Origin: an uncultured Treponema sp.
Lineage (GTDB): Bacteria; Spirochaetota; Spirochaetia; Treponematales; Treponemataceae
NCBI GenBank assembly: GCA_900319625.1
Contig: ONPD01000002.1
Coordinates: 1 to 64,000, forward strand
DNA: 64,000 bases
Direction of reading: 5' to 3'
Of the stretch, positions 52,071 through 59,671 are shown one piece after another. Below the pieces are notes generated by a model that saw nothing but the letters and a program-made list of their open reading frames with translations, was not told the DNA's origin and did no database searches. Within the stretch, counting starts at the first letter, position 1. Every line of letters begins with the position of its first letter. Made by a program: the position numbers and the translations under genes.

Positions 52071-53240
52071 ATGGAAAAGAAAATTGTAAACAACTACGGA
52101 AGTTTTGACATTGTAATGGCAAAGGGTAAGGGCTCGACTCTTTGGGATGTAAACGGGAAAAAATACATCGATTTTATTGCTGGAATCGGAGTAAACTGCC
52201 TGGGACACAATTATAAGCCGCTGGTAAAGGCTGTGGCAGGTCAGGCAAAGCGGGAAATCCATATTTCAAACTACTATTTTTCTGACATAGGACTTGATTT
52301 TGCAGAAAACCTTCTGATGGTAACCGGTTTTGAGCGGGGCTATTTTGGAAATTCTGGTGCCGAAGCTAACGAAGCTGCGATTAAGCTTGCCCGCAAGTAC
52401 GGTCAGCTGAATGGCGGCAGTAAGAGAAAGACTGTTGTAACTCTGGAATCTTCTTTCCACGGACGAACTCTTGCAACTTTGACGGCAACCGGCCAGGATA
52501 AATTCCACCCGGACAGTTTTGCTCCATACCCGGAAGGATTTAAGACAATTAAGGCAAATGATTTTGACGCTCTTAAGGGCGCTTTTGACGATACAACAGC
52601 GGCTCTCTTTATTGAATGCATTCAGGGAGAGGGCGGTGTAAACCTGATTTCTCCTGAGTGGGCACAGGCGGCTGCTAAGGCTGCACGTGAGGCCGGGGCT
52701 ATTGTTATGGCTGATGAAGTTCAGACTGGAATCGGCCGTACGGGAACCTTCCTTGCGAGTGACGCTCTCGGCTTTGAGCCGGAAGTTGTAACTCTTGCCA
52801 AGGGAATTGCGGGCGGAGTTCCAATGGGAGCCTGCCTCTTCCGCGGTAAGGCTGCCGACGTTTTTGTTGCGGGCGACCATCAGTCAACTTTTGCAGGAAA
52901 CCCTCTTGCCTGTGCGGCAGGTCTTGTTGTTCTTGATACTGTAAGCGACAAAGCCTTCCTTGATCGCGTAAATTATGCCGGAGACTATATCCGTGGTGCT
53001 ATTTCCAGCTGGAATCTTCCTATCGTAAAGGATGTGCGCGGAAAGGGCCTTATGATTGGAACTCAGATTGTGCCGGAAATCAAGCCTTTTGACATCGAAG
53101 TAAAGTGTCTGGAAGAGGGCCTTTGTACAACAACTGCCGGTTCTGATGTAGTACGCTTTTTACCGCCGCTCAACATTTCTGACAGGGAAATTGCAGAGGG
53201 GCTGGAAATTTATAAGAAGGTTTTAAAATCATTCTGTTAA
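52071..53240 (+). CDS. argD: Acetylornithine/ornithine-type aminotransferase (class III)
   Basis: 389 residues. Class III PLP aminotransferase motifs: GNSGAEANEAAIKLARKYG (about residue 93), SFHGRTLATLTATG, ADEVQTGIGRTG (about 219) and VTLAKGIAGGVPMG, where the Lys binds PLP (about residue 246). Layout and size match acetylornithine aminotransferase in arginine biosynthesis; a broader substrate range (for example LysJ- or succinyl-type) cannot be excluded. GGAG ribosome site before the ATG. Own promoter. Downstream is the leuA leader region, so transcription probably stops between them. Confidence 0.88.
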   Translation: MEKKIVNNYGSFDIVMAKGKGSTLWDVNGKKYIDFIAGIGVNCLGHNYKPLVKAVAGQAKREIHISNYYFSDIGLDFAENLLMVTGFERGYFGNSGAEANEAAIKLARKYGQLNGGSKRKTVVTLESSFHGRTLATLTATGQDKFHPDSFAPYPEGFKTIKANDFDALKGAFDDTTAALFIECIQGEGGVNLISPEWAQAAAKAAREAGAIVMADEVQTGIGRTGTFLASDALGFEPEVVTLAKGIAGGVPMGACLFRGKAADVFVAGDHQSTFAGNPLACAAGLVVLDTVSDKAFLDRVNYAGDYIRGAISSWNLPIVKDVRGKGLMIGTQIVPEIKPFDIEVKCLEEGLCTTTAGSDVVRFLPPLNISDREIAEGLEIYKKVLKSFC

Positions 53241-53243
53241 TTC

Positions 53244-53270
53244 TTGACTTATAAGGACAAATTTTATAAT
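53244..53270 (+). promoter_or_regulatory. Promoter of the leuA leader
   Basis: TTGACT (53244-53249), 15-bp spacer (16 if read as CTTGAC), TATAAT (53265-53270). Predicted start of transcription about 53276-53279, right at the leader peptide start. Confidence 0.6.
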
Positions 53271-53278
53271 CTATGACT

Positions 53279-53335
53279 ATGAATTTCACATTGCTACTAC
53301 TATCTCTATCTTCTCATTTTTGCTGCAAGCGATAG
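53279..53335 (+). CDS. leuL: Leucine leader peptide (attenuator of leuA)
   Basis: The 18-codon frame from the ATG at 53279 reads MNFTLLLLSLSSHFCCKR, with four consecutive Leu codons (TTG CTA CTA CTA) and a fifth Leu just after; the stop is TAG at 53333-53335. An in-frame ATG at 53273 would add two residues but lies upstream of the predicted transcript start. No ribosome site is present, so translation would be leaderless. Leu-rich leader peptides stall the ribosome when charged tRNA-Leu is short and control a downstream terminator; here a terminator lies at 53380-53411 and leuA follows. Confidence 0.75.
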   Translation: MNFTLLLLSLSSHFCCKR

Positions 53336-53379
53336 GTAGTGTGATTTATTCATAAACAGAAGTAAATTGCAAAATAACA

Positions 53380-53411
53380 AAGACCTGTCCTTGCGGCGGG
53401 TCTTTTTTTTT
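53380..53411 (+). terminator. Attenuator terminator before leuA
   Basis: AAGACCTGTC and GGCGGGTCTT pair over 10 bp (two G-U) around CTTGC, followed by nine T. It ends 14 bp before the leuA ATG, with AGGAG directly after. The leader codons CTACTATC can pair with GATAGGTAGT (53331-53340), offering an upstream alternative structure. Confidence 0.8.
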
Positions 53412-53425
53412 AGGAGAAATATACT

Positions 53426-55099
53426 ATGAAAAACGTTGAAAAGTACAAGCCATTCCAGCCGATTCCAATCAAAAACCGAACCTGGCCTACAAAGACAATC
53501 ACAAAGGCACCGACCTGGGTGTCTGTAGATTTGCGTGACGGAAATCAGGCCCTTATTAACCCGATGGGTGTAGAACAGAAGCTTGAATTTTTCGACCTTC
53601 TTGTAAAACTCGGCTTTAAGGAAATCGAAGTTGGTTTCCCTTCAGCTTCTGATACAGAATTTAATTTTATGCGCCGCCTTATCGAAGAAAATCATGTGCC
53701 GGAAGATGTTACCCTTCAGGTTCTCTGCCAGGCCCGCGAGCATCTGGTAATCCGCACTTTTGAAGCCCTCAAGGGTGTAAAAAAGGCAATTTTCCATATT
53801 TATAATTCAACTTCACCGGCTCAGCGCAAGTACACCTTCAATAAATCAAAGGAAGAAATCAAGCAGATTGCAATTGACGGCGTAAAATGCGTTAAAAACT
53901 GTCTGAAAGATGCCGGCGATACAGACATCCGCCTGGAATATTCGCCGGAAAGCTTTTCAAACACAGAAATCGACTACGCTGTAGAAGTCTGTGAAGCCGT
54001 AATGAAGGAATGGGGCGCAACTCCTGAAAAGAAAATTATCCTCAACCTGCCGACAACTGTTGAATGTGCCCTGCCTAACCAGTTTGCAGACCAGATTGAA
54101 TACTTCTGCCAGAACATTTCCGATCGCGAAAGCTGCATTATTTCCCTGCACAACCACAATGACCGCGGCGAGGGTGTTGCTCAGTGTGAACTTGGACTTC
54201 TTGCCGGCGCCGACCGCGTGGAAGGCTGCCTTTTTGGAAATGGTGAACGTACCGGAAACCTGGATATCGTTACTGTAGCCCTGAATATGTACACTCAGGG
54301 AGTTGATCCTCAGCTGGACTTCAGCAATATCGAACACATTGCAAATGACTATATGCGCCTGACAGGTATGTCAATTCACCCTCGTACTCCTTATGCCGGT
54401 GAGCTTGTTTTCACAGCTTTCTCTGGTTCTCATCAGGATGCAATCCGCAAGGGTATGGCTGCCCGCACAAAAATGGAAGACAATGCCGTATGGGATGTTC
54501 CATATCTTCCGATCGACCCTCACGACATCGGCCGCCAGTACGAAGGAATTATCCGTATTAACAGCCAGAGCGGAAAGGGCGGTGCCGCTTACATTCTGGA
54601 ACAGGATTTTGGTATTGTGGCTCCAAAGGCTATGCACCCTGCAATCGGCGAAGTTATCAAGGCTGCTGCAGACAAGGCTCAGCGCGAGCTTAAGGCTGAT
54701 GAACTTTACGCAGAGTTTGCTGCCCGCTGGCTCAATACAAAATCGCCGCTCAATGTTATTGAAATCAGCGAGCGTCATATTGAAGGCGAGCGCGGTGATA
54801 ATGAGCATGAACAGGTAGCATGTATGGCAACCGTTTCCTGGGAAGGAAAAAATTATGCAATCGCTGCTAACGGAAACGGACCTCTGGATGCCTTTGTAAA
54901 TGCAATGAAGCAGACTCCTGCTCCACGCTTTAACATCACAAGCTTCCACGAGCATTCTATCGGAAAAGGTTCTGACACAAAAGCTATTGCTTACGTTCAG
55001 ATTACCAAGGAAGACGGAAATCAGGTTTGGGGTGTTGGAAAGAGCTCAAACGTAGGCCGTGCCGGTATTGCCGCTCTTGTAAGTGCATTAAATTTTTAG
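53426..55099 (+). CDS. leuA: 2-Isopropylmalate synthase
   Basis: 557 residues, the long form of LeuA with a C-terminal regulatory domain. The catalytic TIM barrel begins near residue 30: DLRDGNQALINPMGVEQKLE, GFKEIEVGFPSASDTEF, LEYSPESFSNTEIDYAVEVC and LHNHNDRGEGVAQCELGLLA with the metal-binding H-x-H. The C-terminal leucine-binding regulatory domain spans about residues 430-557. Reaction: acetyl-CoA plus 2-oxoisovalerate gives 2-isopropylmalate. It is the first step of leucine synthesis and is controlled by the leader attenuator upstream. Confidence 0.96.
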   Translation: MKNVEKYKPFQPIPIKNRTWPTKTITKAPTWVSVDLRDGNQALINPMGVEQKLEFFDLLVKLGFKEIEVGFPSASDTEFNFMRRLIEENHVPEDVTLQVLCQAREHLVIRTFEALKGVKKAIFHIYNSTSPAQRKYTFNKSKEEIKQIAIDGVKCVKNCLKDAGDTDIRLEYSPESFSNTEIDYAVEVCEAVMKEWGATPEKKIILNLPTTVECALPNQFADQIEYFCQNISDRESCIISLHNHNDRGEGVAQCELGLLAGADRVEGCLFGNGERTGNLDIVTVALNMYTQGVDPQLDFSNIEHIANDYMRLTGMSIHPRTPYAGELVFTAFSGSHQDAIRKGMAARTKMEDNAVWDVPYLPIDPHDIGRQYEGIIRINSQSGKGGAAYILEQDFGIVAPKAMHPAIGEVIKAAADKAQRELKADELYAEFAARWLNTKSPLNVIEISERHIEGERGDNEHEQVACMATVSWEGKNYAIAANGNGPLDAFVNAMKQTPAPRFNITSFHEHSIGKGSDTKAIAYVQITKEDGNQVWGVGKSSNVGRAGIAALVSALNF

Positions 55100-55133
55100 T
55101 GAAAAATTTAAAAAGCGTGGTAAAATTAATCTG

Positions 55134-56264
55134 ATGATAACAACACCAGATTATAACAATTGCATAGTAAACTTTTCGAATTCCATACTAAAATATTATG
55201 GAGTAAAAGAATTTCATCCGACTCTTGATGCCATCGACCGCGTTATCAATAAAAATTACCGTAACGTGGTCGTAATTATTCTCGACGGTCTTGGAATGGA
55301 CGCCCTGAATCATCACCTCAAGCCGGATGATTTTCTCAGGAAAAATCTTCGAACCGGAATCTCTTCTGTTTTTCCATCCTCAACAACACCGGGACTTCTC
55401 TCCTTTGAAACATCCCAGATGCCGATTGAACACGGCTGGCTTGGAGAATCTGTATTTTTCAGACAGGAATATAAAATCGTAAACTGCCTTGATAATACCC
55501 TTAAAGATTCTTCTGAACCGGCAGGATTTTTTTATCTTGCGGATTACTATCTGCCTACGGAAAAAATAGATGAAAAGCTTTCAAAAATCGGAAGGGTTCA
55601 GGTAAACCGCATATCACCAATCGGAAGTAATGCCTTCTCCAAAATAGACAGCATAATATCACGAGTAAAACGAGTATGCAGTTCAAAATGGAAGACTTTT
55701 ACCTTTGCTTATTGTGATGAACCTTTTGTGACAATGCGCGAAAAAGGCGTTTATCATCCTGATAATACCCAGCTTATTAAGATTTTGAATGACAAACTTG
55801 AAGTTATGTGTAACAGCCTGACAGATACACTTGTCTGTATTACGGCAACGCATGGAATTACGGATGTTGATAATATCATTCTTTCTCATGATAAAGAAAT
55901 TGCTGATATGCTGCAGTTCCCGATTTCGCTTGAAAGCCGTGCGGTAAGCCTTTATGTAAAGGATGAATTTAAATCGGTTTTCCGCGAAAAATTTGAAAAA
56001 AAATATGGCGATGATTTTGACCTTCTTTCTAAAGAGGAAGTTGAAAAGAAAACAATTTTTGGTCCGGGAAAACCTAATCAGAATCTTACCGGTATCGGAG
56101 ATTTCATTGCCATTGCAACCGGTTCAAAAGCCTTTTTGTGGGATGACAATTCACCTGCTAAAATCTGTACAAGCGGCGGTCTGAGTGATAAGGAAATAAG
56201 CCTTCCTCTGATTATTCTTGAAAAAACAGGGAAGGAAACTCTTTCATTCGAGCGCAGAAAATAG
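55134..56264 (+). CDS. Type I phosphodiesterase/nucleotide pyrophosphatase-like protein
   Basis: 376 residues. VVVIILDGLGMDAL (about residue 40) and SVFPSSTTPGLLS (about residue 80) match the metal site and the Thr/Ser nucleophile of alkaline-phosphatase-superfamily phosphodiesterases; CITATHGITDVDNIILSHDK fits the distal His-Asp metal ligands. No signal peptide, so cytoplasmic. TAAAAT 7 bp before the ATG and no ribosome site suggest a leaderless message. Substrate unknown. Convergent with murD, 26 bp apart. Confidence 0.82.
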   Translation: MITTPDYNNCIVNFSNSILKYYGVKEFHPTLDAIDRVINKNYRNVVVIILDGLGMDALNHHLKPDDFLRKNLRTGISSVFPSSTTPGLLSFETSQMPIEHGWLGESVFFRQEYKIVNCLDNTLKDSSEPAGFFYLADYYLPTEKIDEKLSKIGRVQVNRISPIGSNAFSKIDSIISRVKRVCSSKWKTFTFAYCDEPFVTMREKGVYHPDNTQLIKILNDKLEVMCNSLTDTLVCITATHGITDVDNIILSHDKEIADMLQFPISLESRAVSLYVKDEFKSVFREKFEKKYGDDFDLLSKEEVEKKTIFGPGKPNQNLTGIGDFIAIATGSKAFLWDDNSPAKICTSGGLSDKEISLPLIILEKTGKETLSFERRK

Positions 56265-56290
56265 CATCTGCTTCGCAGAAGTTGTGGCAA

Positions 56291-57871
56291 TCAGAATAAT
56301 GCTTTTACCTTACTCATAAATTGTTCGCCGCGGTCAAATTCATTGTTGAACATTCCGAAGGATGTTGCACCTGGAGAGAAAACGATTACTTCCGATGTGG
56401 CATCTGCCGGGCGGTCGTCGGCTTTTTTCTCTGCCTTCGCAGCCTCTTTTTCAAGGTTTGTTTTAAGGCAGGTTAAAAGCTCATCAAGTGAGCCGAAATC
56501 GCCGTAGTAGGTCTTACCCGCATCGTCAAGTTTTGGAAGAATTTTGTCAGTTGCACTTCCACTTAAAAAGTACAGGGCCTTTACAGTTTTTTCATCTCTG
56601 TTTGGGGATGTCAGAACTCTTTCAAGCGGGTCAAGCTCCAGCCCCTTGTCCGTGCCCCCTGTAATCAGGATGACGCTCTTTCCAAAAGCCTGAGTTGCCG
56701 CTGCTGCTGCCTCTGGTACGGTCGCGCAGGAGTCGTTGTAGAATTTATATTCTTTGCTGTCGCATTTCCATGAGTGGAAATACTGGAGGCGGTGGGTAAT
56801 TCCCTGCCAGCTGCCAAGAATCGAAATGATTTTTCCTGCCGGAACGTTCATCAGGTACATAACCAGGGCTGCGTTCAGAACGTTGGTTTTCATGTGGTCA
56901 CCCGGAACAGAAAGTTCGCGCAAAATTGTTTCAGGTTCTGTCATCTGAGGAAGTATGACTTTACCGACAAATCTTCCATCAGAATCCTTTTCCTGCCAGA
57001 CTCCGTAAAATGCGCTTTTTCCAGTGCTGACATCTTCCGGGGCCCTGTCGTAGTAACGAAGAACTGTCGCCTTGCTCTCGCCCGCAAAAAGATTTCCCCA
57101 GCTGCCGCCTGCCGCAGGACCAGTCCCCGGTTCATCGTCACCAAAATCAAAAATCGAATAATCGCCCCGGCCCTGGTCAGCATAAATCAGCCGCTTGTCC
57201 GCAAGGTAATCTTCCATGTTTCCGTACCAGTTCTGATGATCCGGCACAATTTTTGTAATCACAGAAATATGAGGTTTCAGGACTCCTCGGCCCCGCAAAT
57301 CCGCAAGCTGCCAGGAAGAAAATTCAATCACAACAGGGGTGTCGGTGTTTACTTCATCAAAAAAAGTGAGTGGGCTTACAGTAATGTTTCCGCCCAGAAA
57401 ACTTTTATAGCCGGCCTGAGTCAGTCCGTAGTGAATTGCGCTTACAGTCGAGGATTTTCCCTTGCTTCCGGTCACCGCAATAATCGGGCAGTCTGTAAAG
57501 CGCAGGAAAATGCTCAGGTCACTTTCGATGGCGCGGGCCGCTGCAAGGTATTTGTTTCCCTGGTATTTTACGCCCGGATTTTTGATTACACAGTCGGCCT
57601 TTTCAAAATCTTCGATGCGGTGCTCGCCAAGACGAAGAGTCAGATTTTCAAGAGGCAGTGAAGTGTCCGACATCAGCGCGTCCACCGTCGGCTTGAGCTG
57701 GGCCTCAGTTTTCATATCGGTTGCAATAACGTGAGCTCCCTTTTTCAGGAAAAAGCGCACCGCCGCAAGCCCGCCCCCGTTCAGGCCAAGTCCCATAATG
57801 GTTACGTTTTTGTCTTTTATATCTTCGATAGATGAAAATGCGCATTTACTGCTGTAAGAATGAAAATCCAT
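56291..57871 (-). CDS. murD: UDP-N-acetylmuramoylalanine--D-glutamate ligase
   Basis: 526 residues from the ATG at 57871, which has GGAGA 7 bp upstream. A longer open frame to 58006 reads through the tRNA-Leu gene and is not used. Mur ligase motifs: VTIMGLGLNGGGLAAVRFFL (N-terminal Rossmann), VTGSKGKSSTVSAI (ATP P-loop), EFSSWQLADLRG and LITGGTDKGLELDP near the C-terminus. Step: adds D-glutamate to UDP-MurNAc-L-Ala in the cytoplasm. Slightly long for MurD owing to an insertion about residues 225-290. Confidence 0.93.
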   Translation of the reverse strand: MDFHSYSSKCAFSSIEDIKDKNVTIMGLGLNGGGLAAVRFFLKKGAHVIATDMKTEAQLKPTVDALMSDTSLPLENLTLRLGEHRIEDFEKADCVIKNPGVKYQGNKYLAAARAIESDLSIFLRFTDCPIIAVTGSKGKSSTVSAIHYGLTQAGYKSFLGGNITVSPLTFFDEVNTDTPVVIEFSSWQLADLRGRGVLKPHISVITKIVPDHQNWYGNMEDYLADKRLIYADQGRGDYSIFDFGDDEPGTGPAAGGSWGNLFAGESKATVLRYYDRAPEDVSTGKSAFYGVWQEKDSDGRFVGKVILPQMTEPETILRELSVPGDHMKTNVLNAALVMYLMNVPAGKIISILGSWQGITHRLQYFHSWKCDSKEYKFYNDSCATVPEAAAAATQAFGKSVILITGGTDKGLELDPLERVLTSPNRDEKTVKALYFLSGSATDKILPKLDDAGKTYYGDFGSLDELLTCLKTNLEKEAAKAEKKADDRPADATSEVIVFSPGATSFGMFNNEFDRGEQFMSKVKALF

Positions 57872-57889
57872 AGAAGGTCTCCAAAATAA

Positions 57890-57920
57890 AAGAGGTCTCT
57901 CCTTAGCGGAAAGACCTCTT
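57890..57920 (-). terminator. Terminator of tRNA-Leu
   Basis: AAGAGGTCT and AGACCTCTT pair perfectly on the minus strand, followed by TTTATTTT. It separates tRNA-Leu from murD, although murD may also use read-through. Confidence 0.8.
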
Positions 57921-57926
57921 AAATCC

Positions 57927-58012
57927 TGCCGGGAACCGGGGTCGAACCGGCACGCCGATTGCTCGGCACAGGATTTTAAGTCCTGGGCGTCTACCAGTTC
58001 CGCCATCCCGGC
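57927..58012 (-). tRNA. tRNA-Leu (anticodon TAA)
   Basis: Long-variable-arm tRNA on the minus strand: acceptor GCCGGGA/TCCCGGC, anticodon stem CAGGA/TCCTG with loop CTTAAAA (anticodon TAA), variable arm TGCCGAGCAATCGGCGT, T-loop TTCGACC. It decodes UUA/UUG. Confidence 0.95.
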
Positions 58013-58054
58013 AAGTGATAATATAATAGTAAAAAACTTGATTTATATCAACAA

Positions 58055-58084
58055 TTGGCAAAAAAAATTAAAAAATTATATAAT
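58055..58084 (+). promoter_or_regulatory. Promoter of the COG2426 gene
   Basis: TTGGCA (58055-58060), 18-bp spacer, TATAAT (58079-58084). The ATG at 58091 follows 6 bp later, so the message is probably leaderless. Confidence 0.6.
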
Positions 58085-58090
58085 GCCCTT

Positions 58091-58558
58091 ATGTTAAAAC
58101 AATTTGTCTGGATTTTCTTCATCTCTATGATTCCATTGATTGAACTGCGCGGAGCAATTCCTGTTTCTCAAGGTTTGCAGCTGCCGGTCATTCAGTCCTA
58201 TCTTATCTGTATTGTTGGAAATATGCTTCCCGTTCCATTTATATATCTTTTTGCAAGACGTTTTCTGGAATGGGGACAGGATAAGCGTTTTATTGGAAAA
58301 ATCTGTACTTTCTTTCTTGAAAAAGGGGGAAGGGCAGGCCAGAAGCTTCAGTCAAAAGGTGGCTGCGGACTTTTTATAGCCCTTTTTCTGTTTGTGGGAA
58401 TTCCTCTTCCCGGAACAGGAGCTTGGACAGGAACTCTTGCGGCAAGCCTTCTTGATATGAGTTTTAAGAAAACGGTTTTAGCTGTAATTCTGGGAGTTTT
58501 ACTGGCCGGCACAATTATGATGGCCGGTTCTTTAGGCTTATTTACTTTTGTGAGGTAA
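58091..58558 (+). CDS. Small multidrug-export-type membrane protein (COG2426)
   Basis: 155 residues from the ATG at 58091. FISMIPLIELRGAIPVSQGL at the start, PVPFIYLFARRFLEW, and GLFIALFLFVGIPLPGTGAW with the paired Gly-Pro stretch match the COG2426 family of small membrane proteins. Four predicted membrane segments. A TTG at 58055 would add 12 residues but lies in the promoter. Ends 4 bp before the next transporter and so is co-transcribed with it. Confidence 0.8.
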   Translation: MLKQFVWIFFISMIPLIELRGAIPVSQGLQLPVIQSYLICIVGNMLPVPFIYLFARRFLEWGQDKRFIGKICTFFLEKGGRAGQKLQSKGGCGLFIALFLFVGIPLPGTGAWTGTLAASLLDMSFKKTVLAVILGVLLAGTIMMAGSLGLFTFVR

Positions 58559-58562
58559 TTTT

Positions 58563-59501
58563 ATGTATCAGTTAGTTTTGAATCAGCTTATTGTGATGGC
58601 ACTGATTGCACTGGCAGGCTTTGTTTTTGCCAGAATCGTAAAAGTAAGTGATAAAGAGCAGAAATTTTTGAGTAAGCTTCTTTTGTACTTTGTAAATGTC
58701 TGCCTTATTATTGATTCCTTCAATATGGAATACGACGCTCAGAAGTTCCGACGCTTTCTTTTTGCAGGACTGATTGCCTTAATCATCCACCTTTCGATGA
58801 TTTTTGTTTCCTTCCTTTTGACTCACTCAAAAAATACTGAAAACCGCTCCTACAATCACATTGACCGCCTGGCTATGGTGCTTACAAACTGCGGTTTTAT
58901 CGGCATTCCCCTGATTAAGGGAACCCTGGGTAATGAAGGTGTTTTCTACCTTATGGGCTACCTTTCAGTTTTCAACATTCTGGCCTGGACCTGGGGACTT
59001 TATCAGATGAGCGGAACTATCAGCCTTAAAAAGATTATTGTAAATCCGGTAATTTTGAGCGCTGTTTTCGGTATCTTACTCTTCCTGGCTCCTTTTACCC
59101 TTCCAAATCCTGTAATCCGCCCGATAAAAATGATAGGCGACTGTAACACCGCCCTTGCTATGGTTTTAGTTGGAATTCTTTTTGCAGATTTCCATTTTTC
59201 TTCTAAATATACTGTTCGTCTTATTAAGACTGTTCTCGGCAGACTTGTTTTGTGTCCGTTTATTGCGCTTTTAATTATTTTTGCCTTCTGGAAGATGAAC
59301 CTGAACGTAAGCGATGCAAGAACAATTCTTTTTGTTATCCTGATTTGCGCTTCCTGCCCGACAGCTACTACTGTTCCAGGACTTGCAGCACTTTTTGATA
59401 AGGATGCCGCTTATGCAAGTTTGACGGTATCGGTTTCCAGCCTGCTCTGCATTTTCAGCGTACCGGCCTTTGTGGCTTTGGCGGAAAATTTATTAAAATA
59501 A
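58563..59501 (+). CDS. AEC-family transporter
   Basis: 312 residues with about ten predicted membrane helices in two halves of five. LVLNQLIVMALIALAGFVFA at the start, MVLTNCGFIGIPLIKGTLGN (about residue 100) and CASCPTATTVPGLAALFDKD (about residue 260) are typical for the auxin-efflux-carrier-like permease family in bacteria, which export organic acids and similar compounds. Ribosome site AGG at 58554-58556. It shares a message with the upstream small transporter and ends before a terminator-like repeat. Confidence 0.88.
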   Translation: MYQLVLNQLIVMALIALAGFVFARIVKVSDKEQKFLSKLLLYFVNVCLIIDSFNMEYDAQKFRRFLFAGLIALIIHLSMIFVSFLLTHSKNTENRSYNHIDRLAMVLTNCGFIGIPLIKGTLGNEGVFYLMGYLSVFNILAWTWGLYQMSGTISLKKIIVNPVILSAVFGILLFLAPFTLPNPVIRPIKMIGDCNTALAMVLVGILFADFHFSSKYTVRLIKTVLGRLVLCPFIALLIIFAFWKMNLNVSDARTILFVILICASCPTATTVPGLAALFDKDAAYASLTVSVSSLLCIFSVPAFVALAENLLK

Positions 59502-59508
59502 ACAGACT

Positions 59509-59535
59509 GGGGGCGTTGCGGGGCTCCGCCCTTTT
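59509..59535 (+). terminator. GC-rich terminator/repeat after the AEC gene
   Basis: GGGCG-TTGCGGGGCT-CCGCCC followed by TTTTC. Shares GGGCGTTGCGGGG with 45433. Confidence 0.6.
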
Positions 59536-59671
59536 CTATCTGTCAAGCAAAAAGAATTATGCAGTTATAGTTTTTCTCAAATTTTTTATAGCAAAGTTGT
59601 AGATAAACTATAGTTATTCTGCAAATGGGATTAAAGTTTTTTGGGGGTGCTTGCCGATAACTCAAAATGTT

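Noticed and set aside
52266..52880. 204-residue minus-strand frame
   Set aside because: Antisense to argD with no independent support.
53240..53425. Riboswitch or T-box before leuA
   Set aside because: No T-box motif is seen; the Leu-rich peptide plus terminator explains the region better.
56774..57661. 295-residue plus-strand frame
   Set aside because: Antisense shadow of murD, no ribosome site or motif.
57872..58006. In-frame extension of murD upstream of 57871
   Set aside because: It translates the tRNA-Leu gene (MAELVDAQDLK..) and the terminator; the internal ATG at 57871 has its own ribosome site.
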